DNA of 64,000 nt from Doris montereyensis (taxonomy: Eukaryota; Mollusca; Gastropoda; Nudibranchia; Dorididae): NCBI GenBank assembly GCA_037039925.1, contig JAXRKP010000693.1:150001-214000 (forward strand), given 5' to 3'. The notes beneath the pieces were generated by a model. The model was given only the letters and a program-made list of their open reading frames with translations, did no database searches and had not been told where the DNA came from. The translations under genes were made by a program, and so were the position numbers. Shown here one piece after another: positions 44,401 through 55,715 of the stretch (positions are counted from its first letter, which is position 1; every line of letters starts with the position of its first letter).

Positions 44401-47400
44401 GATCCAAACCCAGGACCTCATGATCCCAGGTCCGTCAAGTTAGTCCTTCGCCACCCACATGTTAAGCCTCATGGAAAAGAACATTTTCTTCAGTACGAAC
44501 TGATTTCTATTGAATGTAAGTAAGACACATACGTGTACTGTTCTACAAAAGGATTTATAAGACACACACACACACGTACTGTTCTACGTCAGGATTTCCA
44601 AGAGACAAACAAGCATGTACTGTTCTACAAAAGGATTTCCAAGAGGCACACACACATGTACTGTTCTACGACAGGATTTCCAAGAGACACACACACACAT
44701 GTACTGTTCTACGACAGGATTTCCAAGAGACACACACACATGTACTGTTCTACAAAAGGATTTCCAAGAGACACACACACACATGTACTGTTCTACGACA
44801 GGATTTCCAAGAGATACACACACATGAACTGTTCTACAAAAGGATTTCCAAGAGATACACACACATGTACTGTTCTAAAAAAGGATTTCCAAGACGCACA
44901 CACACATGTTCTGTTCTATGAAAGGATTTCCAAGAGACACACACACATGTACTGTTGAACGACAGGATTTCCAAGAGACACACACACATGTACTGTTCTA
45001 CGACAGGATTTCCATTGAATGTAAGAGACACACACACATGTACTGTTCTACTTACTGCGGATTGAACTTGGGAGTTATTGCTGGGGTTTTCATGAATCTG
45101 TGGACACAAGTATTGAAAATGAAAACGTTCTCACTATGTGGAAAAAGTAAATGATAAATCTAGCCCTTTTCAATTTGATCACACAGTAATTAAGTAATGC
45201 ATGTAATATTGTACGATTAAATTGTTTATCTTGACTCTCTTACCCAATGTTCATTATGAATACATGAAGCATTTTTGGGCTCTGAAAGAAACCAATTTAT
45301 GAATTAAGTGAAACATTTTTTATAGCATAGAATACTGGAATTGCCCGGATTGTCTAAAAGCAAGAATGCTATCTTAGGGCCACAAAATTTTGCTTAAACA
45401 TAGTTAGAGTTTGAGGCAATCTATGACTTACTAGTGGTCCCTGATAGGCAGGCCCATAGCAAAGTTATAATTTTGATTTGATTTGATTTACCCATATCCA
45501 CAACTAAGGTGATCTTGGGTAGGATTTGTAATTTTGCCCGCACTGCCCTGTAAACAGCCAAGTGATCTTTAACGTGCATAGAATGTTGTAATCTGCACAC
45601 AGGACCTTTTTTTATCGTCCATCTCCGGTGGGACTAGGTGTCAATCCATCTTCCTTAAGTAGCATCGTACTGCACACTTGCAATCATAGTAACACAGGTA
45701 TATAAGGCAATACTTTCGTAGCCTTTCTTTTGCCGGAAATCGATTGGCAAAATAATCATACATGATAAAAACCAGTGCTTGACTGTGAAAGTGAATGATG
45801 CTATCATTCATATTCTGGACGTTACAGAAATAACTAAAAATCTTTTATAAAGAAATATAAAGACTGTCATCATTTAACTCACCTAGACTTGATTGCCCTC
45901 TGCAAAAGAACAACAAAGAAAGAAAATCAGTATATTGCCAAAATTAAATCTACGACTGAAGCTTAAAAATGAGATTTGCACACAAGCATAATAATGCACA
46001 ATAATACAATCCAATTAGAATCACATAGCTGCCAACTTTTTCAAATCGAAAAACAGACCCTGACCGCGAGAAATAACAAACAGTCTGCTGATCTTTGGTC
46101 TTTCTGGTGACGTATGACAGTAGTTTTGCCAACTCAGAATGGTGTGTCCAGACTTTCATCCATATCTTACTCTAAATCTCTGCCATTGACTTGTGGCTTC
46201 TTAAACAAAAATGACAATCAACACTAATAACATACTTACTTTTAAATTTAAATACAGACGTATAAATTCAAAGTCCCAAAAATGTACTAAATATATATTT
46301 TTTTACGTACTGGTTGGCAGCCACCATACCATTCTCAAGAGAGCCAGATAATTAAGACAGCCGATAGCGAACACTTCATACTCTTATGTGAATTTTTAAA
46401 AAATTAGTTGTGTCACAAAAGAAGAGCAGAACATTACCTTTGTAGTTCGAACTGTCCCCATGCTACCAACAGAACCCCTTTGACATCCGTGTCGTCTTGA
46501 GGCTCTTCTGGGATTGTGGGTATCGGAGCTTGAATACTGAAAGAAGACGAAGAGGAGCAAAAGCTTCCTGTAAATATAAGCTATTACATCATGTTGGTTT
46601 ATATGAAGACAAAAAAGATAGAGGAGACAATTAGATTGAAAGATAGATAGAGAGACAGACAGACAGACAGATAGATACAACGCATCGCCCAAAAGTCATT
46701 CCTCATAGTTGTTGGCTGCCGCAGATGCTCTGGGAAACGCTGACTGAGGTCAGCGACAAAGGGCCGCCAGGCAGCCTTCCGTCCCTGCTAGGTCTAAAAG
46801 GTGGAAAGCACTTCAGACATCGAAACATAACTCATGGCTACATCATGTCCGGCCTACTTAACTTTGTCATCAACCTCATTTTTAACCGTCCAACAAACTC
46901 TTGATGCTCTATTTACAAACACTGACATTTTACCATTTTTAAGAGTATGTAGTAAGATATCACAAAATCAAATAAATCCAGTGAAAAAAATGTGTTCAGC
47001 AGCATTGGTACGATGTAACAAACCGCAATTCAATGCAATCTCAGATCTTTAAATATTAATAATAATAATCATAATAGAACTAATTTCTATAGCGCCCTCT
47101 CCCAGCTTACGACAGCTCTAGGCGCATAATTATTCTAAAATGGTTCAATGCAATCTCAGATCTTTAAATATTAATAATAATAGAATTAATTTCTATAGCG
47201 CCCTCTCCCAGCTTACGACAACTCTAGGCGCATAATTATTCATAAAATAGTAAAACCATGAGTAATGTACATACAAAAACAAAACACATGGAAAATATAT
47301 TATTTTAAAGTCTTCTGGCTTGCCAAACATAGATCGTAATGACAGCGGAAAAGAATTCCAGACATTCAGACCTGCGCATTTAAAAGAGCGCAACAACAGT

Positions 47401-50400
47401 CAGGTAAATTAACAAACAGGGTGTTGCAATAGTCAATTTTGTAAAAAAATGTATGCTGAAGTCAATGTTTTAAGAGAACTTGGATTAAGGAGCCTATATG
47501 TCTGATGAGGTAAGAGTTTTACAGAGATTGTTTATATGATGTACAATAGATAAATTATCATCAAAATATACCCCAAGATTTTAAGCGCTCTGTGTGAATT
47601 TTATTTCTTCGTTTTCGACCATCAGAGTTAGGTACGTCAGGCAAATTGAGATTTTTTTATTCCATAGTAATATTCCAAATTTTTTTCTTTATTCAGTTTA
47701 AATTTTTAGTAGTAGTCATCCATTCTTTTACATCAGATATACATAATTCCATGGATTTCAAAAGATGTTTTATGTTTACAAGCATAAGAGATTTGTAAAA
47801 CTGCACATCGTCAGCATACATGTGATGGTTGACCCCGTGCTGTTTGTCAATACATGTATCACCAAGTGGTTGTGTATACAATGTATATAGTAGGGGACCA
47901 AACACTGTCCTCTGTGGAATCCTGTACTTGAGTGGAAAAGGAGAAGATTGCACTTTATCAAGAGAGATAGATGGGATATGATCATGAAGATAGGCTATAG
48001 ACCAGACAAGTACAGTGCCATTCTAGACAAAAAAGTTTTTGAAGGTCGCTCAATAAAGGTTAAGACTGACACTTTGCCTTCACCGGCAGCACACAGCAAA
48101 TCATTTTGTATCTTAAGCAAGGCTGTTTCTGTGTTGTGATCTTGCTTGTAAGGTGACTGATTGGGTTCCAACAATTTATATTTCAGAAGATGTTTGGCTT
48201 TAATTGCATTGCAACACTTTCAATAAAAATGGGAGATTCGAAACAGCCATTTATCTCAAAAACACATTTTCTTACTTTGTCTTACAAAATCTGCAATATC
48301 TCCACAAAAGTCTTCAACACATCTGAACAACCCAAAAACCGATTGAAAATTGCAGTCCTTTCCTCGGACAAACACACACAAATTGTGTGAGTCCTAGTAG
48401 TCAAGCCGTGAATTTGAATACAAAAGAATTACCATGTGAGAGCCTGAATCCTTCTTGTTTTCTGTTGTCTCACAAAGTCCAAGGCTGCCTCGTATGTTCC
48501 TCCTGCAGCTAAGGGGATGATACAAAATTGTAAATGATACACAATGTATATTTATGTAACGTTTTCTAACAAAGCTTTCACAGAAACGGGTTACAACAAA
48601 ACGTAAATTTAATGTTAGTTTTTAATCTCATCACATAATTTTAAACAGAACTATTAAGATCTACTAATACTGGAGAGATTTCACCATGAAATGAAATGCT
48701 TGTTTGTTGCTGTTGCATATGCCTTTTGCTGTGCTGCTCCATAGTTTGATAGCGTGGAGGGAAAGCAGCGCCCCTTACTTGTTACACAAACGTTAAGGAA
48801 ATTTGAGGAGATTCGAGGAAAGAAAGCTTTTTATAGGAGATTTGAGGAAACTACGAGACAAGTGCTGTATACGCTTTTGATTGTACACCTTTGGTGGATG
48901 TCATGCGCTCTATATAAAGGCGTTGTTATTGTTATGTGATGAGTGGTCTCATAAAAAAATAAGGTGGATTTATTAATGATTGAAACAATGTCTTCACTTC
49001 TCTCTTTTCATAATTAAATGTTATACAATATAACAATTTTCTCAACAGAAAAACATTTATATGGAAAGAAAAGTTGCATAACACATTATACACACTCAAA
49101 ACAAATAAGCAAACAAAAAACTGGTCCTGTAAGTGTAATTTACTTAAAAATCAAAACTTTAAAAAGTTTCACAAAATTACCTGCAAATTCTCTGATTGTG
49201 AGGTGCCGCAGTTCCTGAAAAGAGCAGTCATGTATTATAACAAGATATTATGCTTTGCTTCCTGATAAATTTACTTTGAAAATAAACACGATCATGAACA
49301 ACATCACGTATGAAGATAGATTGACTATAATACAAAATAGAGGAGAGTAAACATTACCATTGGAAGATGATAATTCATCGTTGGATGCAACCCCAGAGAA
49401 GTGCCTGTCAATGAATATCATTAGACAGAGACCTCTGGAGAACCTTTGTTGGTGGCCTTCGCCCCACAACAAGCAATAAAGGCATGATGATGAATGATCT
49501 TATTTTAATATAGAATTGAGAAAACATCCTAAACCCACCTCCGGGGTTTTCAAACATCGCTGGCTATGGGAAATTCAAGCAAACTCCACCACAAGCACCC
49601 TAAATCTACTCTGTATCATGTTGTATGAGGTTTGATTTGAATTGACGCACACGTATGTACAACTAAGGTGATCCATGGGTTTTAGGTAGCGTTTTTTAAT
49701 TTTGTCAGCGCTGCCTTGTAACCATCGGGGCTTCAATCCACAACAATTTGATTAAGAGGCAAACACCTTGCCTCTGGATTACCAAGTCCCCTTGATTGAG
49801 TTTAAACAAAAAGAAAAGAAATGACAACACAGAGTAATCAAAAAGAAAACCCCAAAACTCTCGCACAAAAACATGAATATAATATATTTAAAAACTTTAT
49901 ATATATATATATAAATATATATTAATCTATTGCTATTAGAAATAATATTAGTCTATTTTGCAAACATAGAGTTTTGGCATTGAGTCTAAAAGCAGCATTT
50001 TTGCCTTCCACACATATACAAATCATAAAAAAATAATTTTTTCACTGTGATTCTTATTTCCATTAATATTTTACACAGCAAAAACGCTATAACTAACAAT
50101 CGAAGGATTCATTTCAATAGTGGGTCTATGTCCATTTTCGTGAAAAACGAGACAAAGATATTATATAATCCTAGGGAAGAAAAGGAAATCATACTTCCTG
50201 AAAAGTGTGGAAATGACATGATTAAAATAAATCACATTTAAAGCTGTTTGAAATTTGGAATTCCCAAAGCGAATAGTGCCAAAGTCCATGTTTTTTAAAA
50301 TATATACATTTTCCTCCAAATGACGTAATTATGACTTAGGCACACTACTGAAATGACCCCTTCAATCCCACCACCTGCAAAACTTACAGATGGTATTCTT

Positions 50401-51322
50401 GACACCTGAGCTTCTGCCGTCATGGAAATGTGAAGCGCAAGTCTTTTCTTAGATTTTTCAACATCCTTCAACAAAGTCTTTGCTGTAATATTGAAGACAA
50501 AATATAAACACTTTTTCATACACCCTAATAACTTATGTGAAAAGAAACATAAATACAATATATGATATCAGAGATACAAAGAGGCATTTAGAACCCAAAC
50601 TCGCTACACTGCCTCTCCTGCTGAACAAACATTTTCACTTACTGCCTTTTCACATAAAGTGGGCCAGCATTGCATTGCGAGACTGAACTTTTCCCTGGTT
50701 TTTGTATAACACTTATTCTGCATCGAAATTGATATTAATGTATATATATATATATATTGATTTAATATCTTTGTTATTAAATATTGAATACTGGCGGAGG
50801 ATGTTTTGGTTATAACGCGTGTATCTAATATAACTGTGAGAGGGCTGGTAATTTTAGGGAATAATGCAACATTAAATGAAATCATCAAAATGAAGCCTGA
50901 TGTCATGAAAACATTTTTCCACACCAGAAAAGAAAACAGCAATAAAAGAATTTAAAAAAAAGATTTAGCCAATGAAAAACTTGTCAAGTGTTTAGTATTT
51001 TTTTATACTAAGAAATCTAGGATAATAATTTATCTTAAAAACATACAACTTTAAACAAAGAAAATTGCAAACATAATTATCAATAGTATTTGGTGCATAT
51101 TATAATTTATATTATATGCACACAATATAATGAAAATGTATAAAAACCACAGCAACAGTACTAAAATCATGTTAGAAATAGCTTACTTCTTAAGTGAAAA
51201 TCTGAGAGAAACATTTGCAGCTGCTGCTGACGTTCACTTTCTGACAAGTCTGCAGCCACTTCAACATCAGGCAGCTTTACTTTTGCAGTTGTCTTGGCAC
51301 GTGTGGTTCTTTTACGAGGCAT
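41322..51322 (-). CDS. Probable borealin (CDCA8-like), chromosomal passenger complex subunit, 10 exons found
   Basis: Exons in coding order: 51322-51187, 50482-50388, 49404-49358, 49214-49181, 48508-48433, 46536-46438, 45899-45883, 45097-45056, 43932-43859, 41453-41322; each has GT..AG borders. Landmarks: a basic start MPRKRTTRAK; coiled-coil-like FLSDFHLRTKTLLKDVEKSK; LRHLTIREFAAAGGTYEAAL, which resembles the borealin LRxMNWxDYxxxGG region; Ser/Arg-rich RRASRRHG with GSVGSMGTVRTTKR; then RFMKTPAITPKFNPR, resembling the borealin TPRFxSRxxKTP segment. Family knowledge: borealin bridges INCENP and survivin and targets Aurora B to centromeres. Junctions 2/3, 5/6, 8/9 and 9/10 do not keep phase, so an exon or single bases are missing. 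Alternative: another small basic coiled-coil nuclear protein. Confidence 0.62.
41918..42230 (+). mobile_element. SINE family 1 copy in the last intron of the borealin-like gene
   Basis: GGGGACTCAGCAGTCCAGAG head, GGTTCGAGCACC B-box-like, a C-run of about 10, TGGCTGTTTACAGGGCAGCC and TGTGGATGTGGGTAAAATC. Inserted opposite to the gene. Confidence 0.88.
42310..42455 (-). repeat. Repeat X and SINE family 1 end fragments
   Basis: GATGTCAGGGTGAATTGAGA (repeat X, inverse) followed by TTTGATTTGATTTACATCCA (SINE end, inverse). Confidence 0.5.
43420..43453 (-). mobile_element. SINE family 1 head fragment
   Basis: CGACACCTTGCCTCTGGACT and ACCGAGTTCCCC are the inverse of the SINE head. Confidence 0.6.
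43859..43932 (-). CDS. Borealin-like gene, coding exon 9
   Basis: Acceptor TCCTCAG, donor GTAAGT. It encodes ITITPENIRDELPGERLMSF. The phase does not fit exon 8 directly, so an exon between 43940 and 45055 is probably unrecognised. Confidence 0.5.
44195..44460 (-). mobile_element. SINE family 2 copy in a borealin-like intron
   Basis: GGGAAGTGGAACAGTTGATA end region, GGGGAAATGCATGTTACGTG body and CCAGGACCTCATGATCCCAG inverse head, as at 21348. Confidence 0.82.
44525..45055. repeat. ~41-bp minisatellite at the donor of borealin-like exon 8
   Basis: About 13 copies of ATGTACTGTTCTACGACAGG + ATTTCCAAGAGACACACACAC with variable CA length. The right edge runs into the intron's GTAAGT donor (45050-45055). 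Confidence 0.95.
45056..45097 (-). CDS. Borealin-like gene, coding exon 8
   Basis: Acceptor TCCACAG, donor GTAAGT. It encodes FMKTPAITPKFNP plus part of an Arg/Gln codon, the most borealin-like segment. The donor lies directly at the edge of a ~41-bp minisatellite. Confidence 0.62.
45474..45655 (-). mobile_element. SINE family 1 copy, 5' truncated
   Basis: TTGATTTGATTTACCCATAT to CGGTGGGACTAGGTGTCAAT; the tRNA-like head is missing. Confidence 0.85.
45883..45899 (-). CDS. Borealin-like gene, 17-nt micro-exon 7
   Basis: It is flanked by acceptor TTTTGCAG and donor GTGAGT. It encodes RAIKS plus two bases of an Arg codon. It joins ...TVRTTK to RFMKTPAITPKF with the frame kept on both sides, which is the main reason to accept so short an exon. 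Confidence 0.55.
46438..46536 (-). CDS. Borealin-like gene, coding exon 6 (Ser/Arg-rich)
   Basis: Acceptor CTTTCAG, donor GTAATG, 99 nt. Phase 0 reading gives a Ser/Arg-rich segment ending GSVGSMGTVRTTK, which continues in frame into exons 7 and 8. The outgoing phase of exon 5 does not match. Confidence 0.55.
47029..47258 (-). repeat. 115-bp tandem duplication of an L2-like LINE 3' end
   Basis: TTCAATGCAATCTCAGATCT starts at 47029 and 47144. Both copies include TTTCTATAGCGCCCTCTCCC and the (AAT)n tail. Confidence 0.92.
47050..47960 (-). mobile_element. LINE D: L2/CR1-like retrotransposon remnant in a borealin-like intron
   Basis: RT landmarks on -: RTVFGPLLYTLYTQPLGDT, HHMYADDVQFYKS (the YADD box is intact) and CISDVKEWMTTTK; C-terminal WNSFPLSLRS; 3' end NNYAPR(V)VVSWERAL. 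EN and most of RT are absent, and the thumb part is shortened. Confidence 0.87.
48433..48508 (-). CDS. Borealin-like gene, coding exon 5
   Basis: Acceptor CCCTTAG, donor GTAATT. It encodes AAGGTYEAALDFVRQQKTRR. An alternative acceptor six bases further in (CTGCAG) would also keep the frame and remove two alanines. Confidence 0.6.
49181..49214 (-). CDS. Borealin-like gene, coding exon 4 (34 nt)
   Basis: Acceptor TTTTCAG, donor GTAATT. It encodes ELRHLTIREFA in frame with exon 5. Confidence 0.58.
49358..49404 (-). CDS. Borealin-like gene, coding exon 3
   Basis: Acceptor TTGACAG, donor GTAATG, 47 nt. The frame that joins exon 4 reads HPTMNYHLPM, just before ELRHLTIREF, like the borealin LP..LR motif. 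The incoming phase is off by one from exon 2. Confidence 0.5.
49632..49795 (-). mobile_element. SINE family 1 copy with internal deletion
   Basis: Tail (TTTGATTTGAATTGACGCAC ... GCTGCCTTGTAACCATC) is joined to the head (CACCTTGCCTCTGGATTACC); the middle of the SINE is deleted. Confidence 0.75.
50163..50360. repeat. Repeat Y copy in borealin-like intron 2
   Basis: Aligns over its length with 20893-21095; ends ACTACTGAAATGACCCC about 30 bp from exon 2. Confidence 0.8.
50388..50482 (-). CDS. Borealin-like gene, coding exon 2
   Basis: Acceptor ATTACAG, donor GTAAGT. It encodes KTLLKDVEKSKKRLALHI and AEAQVSRIPS. This is coiled-coil-like, as expected for the borealin helix that packs with INCENP and survivin. 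Confidence 0.65.
51187..51322 (-). CDS. Borealin-like gene, coding exon 1
   Basis: Start ATG at 51322-51320. It encodes MPRKRTTRAKTTAKVKLPD and ERQQQLQMFLSDFHLR, a basic N-terminus followed by an amphipathic helix. The donor GTAAGC follows in phase 1, which joins exon 2 in frame. Confidence 0.68.
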
Positions 51323-51649
51323 GTTTAGCGGCTAAAAAAAAGCCCAACAAATTTAATTGAAAACTATAGTTACAACATTCTTTATAATCAGGTCATCATA
51401 GTAAGAAAAAATAAGAATTTTTTTTAAGAAAATAAAAATCTGCATTATGAATTTAAGAAAGTCATTCCAGATCAAAATGGTTGACGGCAATTCCAATATA
51501 TCAATGTCAACAAGACATGACACATTGACCTGAAAAATTGCATAAAGTCACAAAAAGGCTGCTGCGACTGAAAGTAACCTTTCAATTTATCTAAAATTCT
51601 TCCTACTTTCCTTTTATCCCTACAAAACACCAACTTTATATCTGACCAT

Positions 51650-51845
51650 AAAACACCAAGCCCCAACTTTTTATCTCACCACAAAACACAAAGCCTTAAC
51701 TTCTTATCTCACCACAAAAACCAAGCCCCAACTTTTTATCTCACACCACAAAACACCAAGCCCTAACTTTTTATCTCACCACAAAACACGAAGCCCCAAC
51801 TTTTTATCTCACACCACAAAACACCAAGCCCCAACTTTTTATCCC
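51650..51845. repeat. ~35-bp minisatellite upstream of the borealin-like gene
   Basis: About six copies of CACCACAAAACACCAAGCCC + CAACTTTTTATCT(CA). Confidence 0.94.
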
Positions 51846-52149
51846 ACCCCTTCAGTTGAAACAAACCCTCTTTATAATGTCTCTCAGCTGCTGTGCCAGA
51901 CTACGAAACTCCTTCCATTTGAAATATATTATAATAGAGTGAAGAGTGTCCTTGGCATTTCTAAACACTCGGGTAATCCGAACAGTCACCTGAAAATGTG
52001 TGTAACTACTGTAACGTCGGCAGAGCCAGAGCTGCCAACCCAATGAATATGAAAACAGTACTCCTGGTCTACCAGTACTTGCTGACAAAACAGATCAATG
52101 ATTCTATTAGACCTCCCTTTATTTTCACTTATCAAGAATATTCCAATTA

Positions 52150-52430
52150 ACTCATAATTAGTGTGTAAATTCCCAACTGGAAGACAATATTCCCATTAAC
52201 CCATTAGTGTGTAAATTCCCCATTAGTGTGTAAAAACGGGAGACAATATTCCCATTAACCCATTAGTGTGTAAATTCCCCAAACGGGAGACAATATTCCC
52301 ATTAACTCATTAGTGTGTAAATTCCCCAAACGGGAGACAATATTCCCATTAACTCATTAGTGTGTAAATTCCCCAACCGGAAGACAATATTCCCATTAAC
52401 TAATTAGTGTGTAAATTCCCCAACCGGAAG
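52150..52430. repeat. ~47-bp minisatellite upstream of the borealin-like gene
   Basis: About six copies of CAATATTCCCATTAAC(T/C)CAT + TAGTGTGTAAATTCCCCAAAC. Confidence 0.95.
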
Positions 52431-52734
52431 ACGCTGACTTAGATTCAATTTCCCGACCACCAGATCGTTGTAGTGGGTTTACATTTTCTAAGTTTCCTGT
52501 GTGCTTCTCATGGGTGGCATTGTTATGGTAAAGATTCTTCTCTCTCTGCGTCACTATTGTGAGAGTCCATTATGACAAAATTGATAAAAATAAAAGCAAA
52601 GCGGAAACACACAGAAAATGTAAACGATTGAAGCAGAACGATAAAATATATTGAACATCAAAGGCAGCGTAGTAGCAAATTGAAAATTCAATCAGTGACG
52701 GACTTCGCGGACCTTTTTCAGAATAGTAGATCTA

Positions 52735-53080
52735 CATTCTACCTGTAGTCTAGATCTAGATCTAGCTCTGATCTAAATGTACCTGCTTCTAGTTCTAAGC
52801 TAGAATCGAGAACTAGATCTAAGCTAGAAAAGAAAAATAATTCGCCTCTTTACAAAATAACAAACAAAGGTAGTATTAGATCTAGATCTAGATTCTAGTT
52901 CTCTAGATCTAATAATCCAAAATTCTAGATATCTAGCTCTACCATATCCAAGAGAAAATACTTACAACCTTGTTTAAATCCACAGATCAATTAACAACAA
53001 ATATCGCACTTGATGAAACTATTTTGAAGGTGTAAACGTAGTCTAAGCTTGAACTTAGATTATAGACTCTAGATCTAGAA
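52735..53080. repeat. Cluster of palindromic GATCTA tracts
   Basis: TCTAGATCTAGATCTAG-type runs at about 52749-52765, 52877-52910 and 53065-53080. The unit is its own reverse complement after rotation. Confidence 0.7.
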
Positions 53081-54239
53081 CATCATACAAATTATTTGGT
53101 AAACACATTCAAAATTCGTCACCTGAGCGAGTGCCGTGATGAAACTTGTAATCGAGTACAGCATCGTTCCTCAGAAGACTGTTTCAAATAGGTCTACTTT
53201 TTTTTTTAAGTCAGTCCTGCGTTATTAAATCTGCAAATATTTCACAGTTTATCGACTTTTTTGACAGAACATTTTAATTCAACTATTGTTACCAAAATCA
53301 TATTTTCCCAAAGCAACGTTTGGTCTACAATCTTGATGAACTCTTACTAGACAACATAATCAAGGAGTATGATAAACGAAGTGGCTATGAGTATCGAGAA
53401 ATTACTTACAGCTGTGCAAATGAGTATTACAGTAGGTTCAGCACTTTAAGTTTAATTTAAACTTCGTGATATAATTGTATCTATTTATTAGCTTACATCT
53501 GGGATGTCAACGCCCGAGGCGACCGAGCCCGACTCAGCAGGTTTACAGGTGAACAGTGGATAGCGGAAATGCCCATATATAGTAATATAGGGGCCACGTG
53601 CGAATAAAACTACATGTACCAACCAATTACTCATCCTCATAAGACAGATTTTGAGGGGGGTAAATAGAGTTGTAAAATTCGGTTACATGGAATAATCGTA
53701 CATTATGACGAATCGTCCACTTTGGCGGCCTGCACTTAGGTGGAGACTACTGTGTACATGTATAACTTGAATGAGCAGGCATGAACCAAATGAGAGGAGG
53801 CCGAAGTGAATGGGCGACATCTTCACTTTGTTGAATTATGGTTTGTATGTTTTTGATACATACAAGGCGTGTTGATTATTATTAACGTTTATTTGACTTT
53901 CACAGCGCTGATATGTTTATTTGTTTCTTTGAAGTCACTCTGTCCACTGTGGCGGTGATCTCACGGTTCATAACTGACTAATGTTTCTAGTTTATGACAA
54001 CTGTCCAGGTAGAACATAAAGTATAAAAAAAAAATCTAAAGCTTCCGTATGTATTTGTAAATACATGTATTATAAAAGTATAGTCAAAGTGTTAAAACAT
54101 TGATTAGTATTTAATAGACTAGATCTGTCAATACATCAATTTCATTAAAAAAATGCAACAATGGTTTCCTGATCAATATTCCATGTTTCTTTTGGAATAA
54201 TATTTCATTCTTGTATCGACCAGATAAGAACACTCAATC
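53081..54239. other. Gene-free stretch with a repeat X trace
   Basis: CCACTGTGGCGGTGATCTCA near 53943 is an inverse repeat X end. Nothing else recognised. Confidence 0.45.
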
Positions 54240-55560
54240 AGAACATGCTTAAAAGTAAGAAGACAATCACAGGAGTGACAAAAAGGATGGCCATCATGGG
54301 TCAACAGGAAACCCTGCGTGAGCCACTAATGACGAATACGTCTTCATAATAACTGATCAACTCAGTTCTTGAGTATTATTGTCAGCGTAGGCGGCTTAAC
54401 ACACTCTCTTCTTTTCTATTTCTTACTTTTACATTTGACCTTTCTGTCGTTTTTGGGACCACTTCATGAAGCTTGTTATTAAATTCTTTTTCCATTCTTC
54501 CTGCCGAGTTGTGTTAATGTAATTTTTGTTAAACCTTTTAAGATCTGTATATTCAAGTAAAGTATTAGGGCTGACATCTTTGGAGCGCGCCTTTTTCATT
54601 TTTTTCCAGACTAATTTATCAAATTGTTATTTTTTATAAAGGTCAATTTATTTTTCATTCCCAGTGATGCCCACATTCCCTCGTAACCAGACACACGCAA
54701 TGTGTTATCCAACAAGTTGTTATTTTTTATAAAGACGTCCAATTTATCTGCTTTTTCATTCCCAGTGATGCCCACATTCCTCGTAACCAGACACACGCAA
54801 TGTGTTATCCAACAAGTTGTTATTTTTTATAAAGATGTCCAATTTATCTGCTTTTTCATTCCCAGTGATGCCCACATGCTCCAGTATCCAGACACACGCA
54901 ATGTGTTATCCAACAAGTTGTTATTTTTATAAAGATGTCCAATTTATCTGCTTTTTCATTCCCAGTGATGCCCACATGCCCCAGTATCCAGACACACGCA
55001 ATGTGTTATCTAACAAGTTGTTGTTTTTTTATAAAGATGTCCAATTTATCTGCTTTTTCATTTGATTGCCCCAGTATCCAGACACAGCAATGTGTTATCT
55101 AACAAGTTATTTTTATAAAGATGTCAATTTATCTGCTTTTTCATTCCCAGTGATGCCCACATGCCCCAGTATCCAGACACACGTCCAATTTATCTGCTTT
55201 TTCATTCCCAACAAATCTACTTTTTTTAATATGTCTGATTTTAATCAATGCTATGGCTTGATTTTTCATATCCGGTTTCTCAAACCCCAAGAACAGACAG
55301 AATTTGAGTTTCTCAAACCCTTAAGGGCAGACATAATATCCGTCCTGATTATAACATTCTGCTAACTCCTCGACTGCTTTTAAAATAACATCATTCAGAG
55401 CCAAACGAATAGCATGCAATTCGCCATTGAAAATGAATGTAGATCTCTATTATTTTTTAGGCATTTTTTATCTTTTAGATTCAGATTCGAGAATACCGGA
55501 TGATCCGGATAGTAAATCTTTCGGGTCATCTGTATAGATATGACAACTACTGTCAAGGAA
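54240..55560 (-). mobile_element. LINE with RNase H domain (I-group-like), C-terminal remnant
   Basis: On the - strand: RNase H start CHIYTD(D)PKD near 55530 (canonical TDGS is altered), FNGELHAIRLALNDVI near 55400, the VWILGHVGITGNEKADKLD end motif (54640-55160, repeated), and a Cys/His tail LLTHDGHPFCHSCDCLLTFK then HVLIEC near 54250-54310. No RT seen here. The His/Cys tail and the lack of integrase point to a non-LTR element, not an LTR retrotransposon. Confidence 0.82.
54600..55210 (-). repeat. ~104-bp minisatellite made of RNase H coding sequence
   Basis: About six copies (some partial) of a unit with AACAAGTTGTTATTTTT, CCAATTTATCTGCTTTTTCA, CCCAGTGATGCCCACAT and CAGACACACGCAATGTG. Its inverse encodes HVGITGNEKADKLD. 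Confidence 0.93.
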
Positions 55561-55715
55561 ACTATTCTTCATCTGCAAGAAGTCCTGTTGGAAATCGAGC
55601 GGACTCGTTTTGTCTCTGGGAAATTTGGATAATGAAAAATAAAAATCATGGTGGGGAAATTGGAAAGTTACTCTATTATTTATTTCCTTGTAATTTATAT
55701 GTCCTTGTATTATGT

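Noticed and set aside
41322..51322. Processed pseudogene of borealin
   Set aside because: The pieces are separated by kilobases with proper GT..AG borders, which a retrocopy would lack.
54240..55560. RNase H of an LTR retrotransposon or retrovirus
   Set aside because: The C-terminal Cys/His tail and HVLIEC-type motif after RNase H are typical of non-LTR elements. No integrase, protease or LTR is visible.
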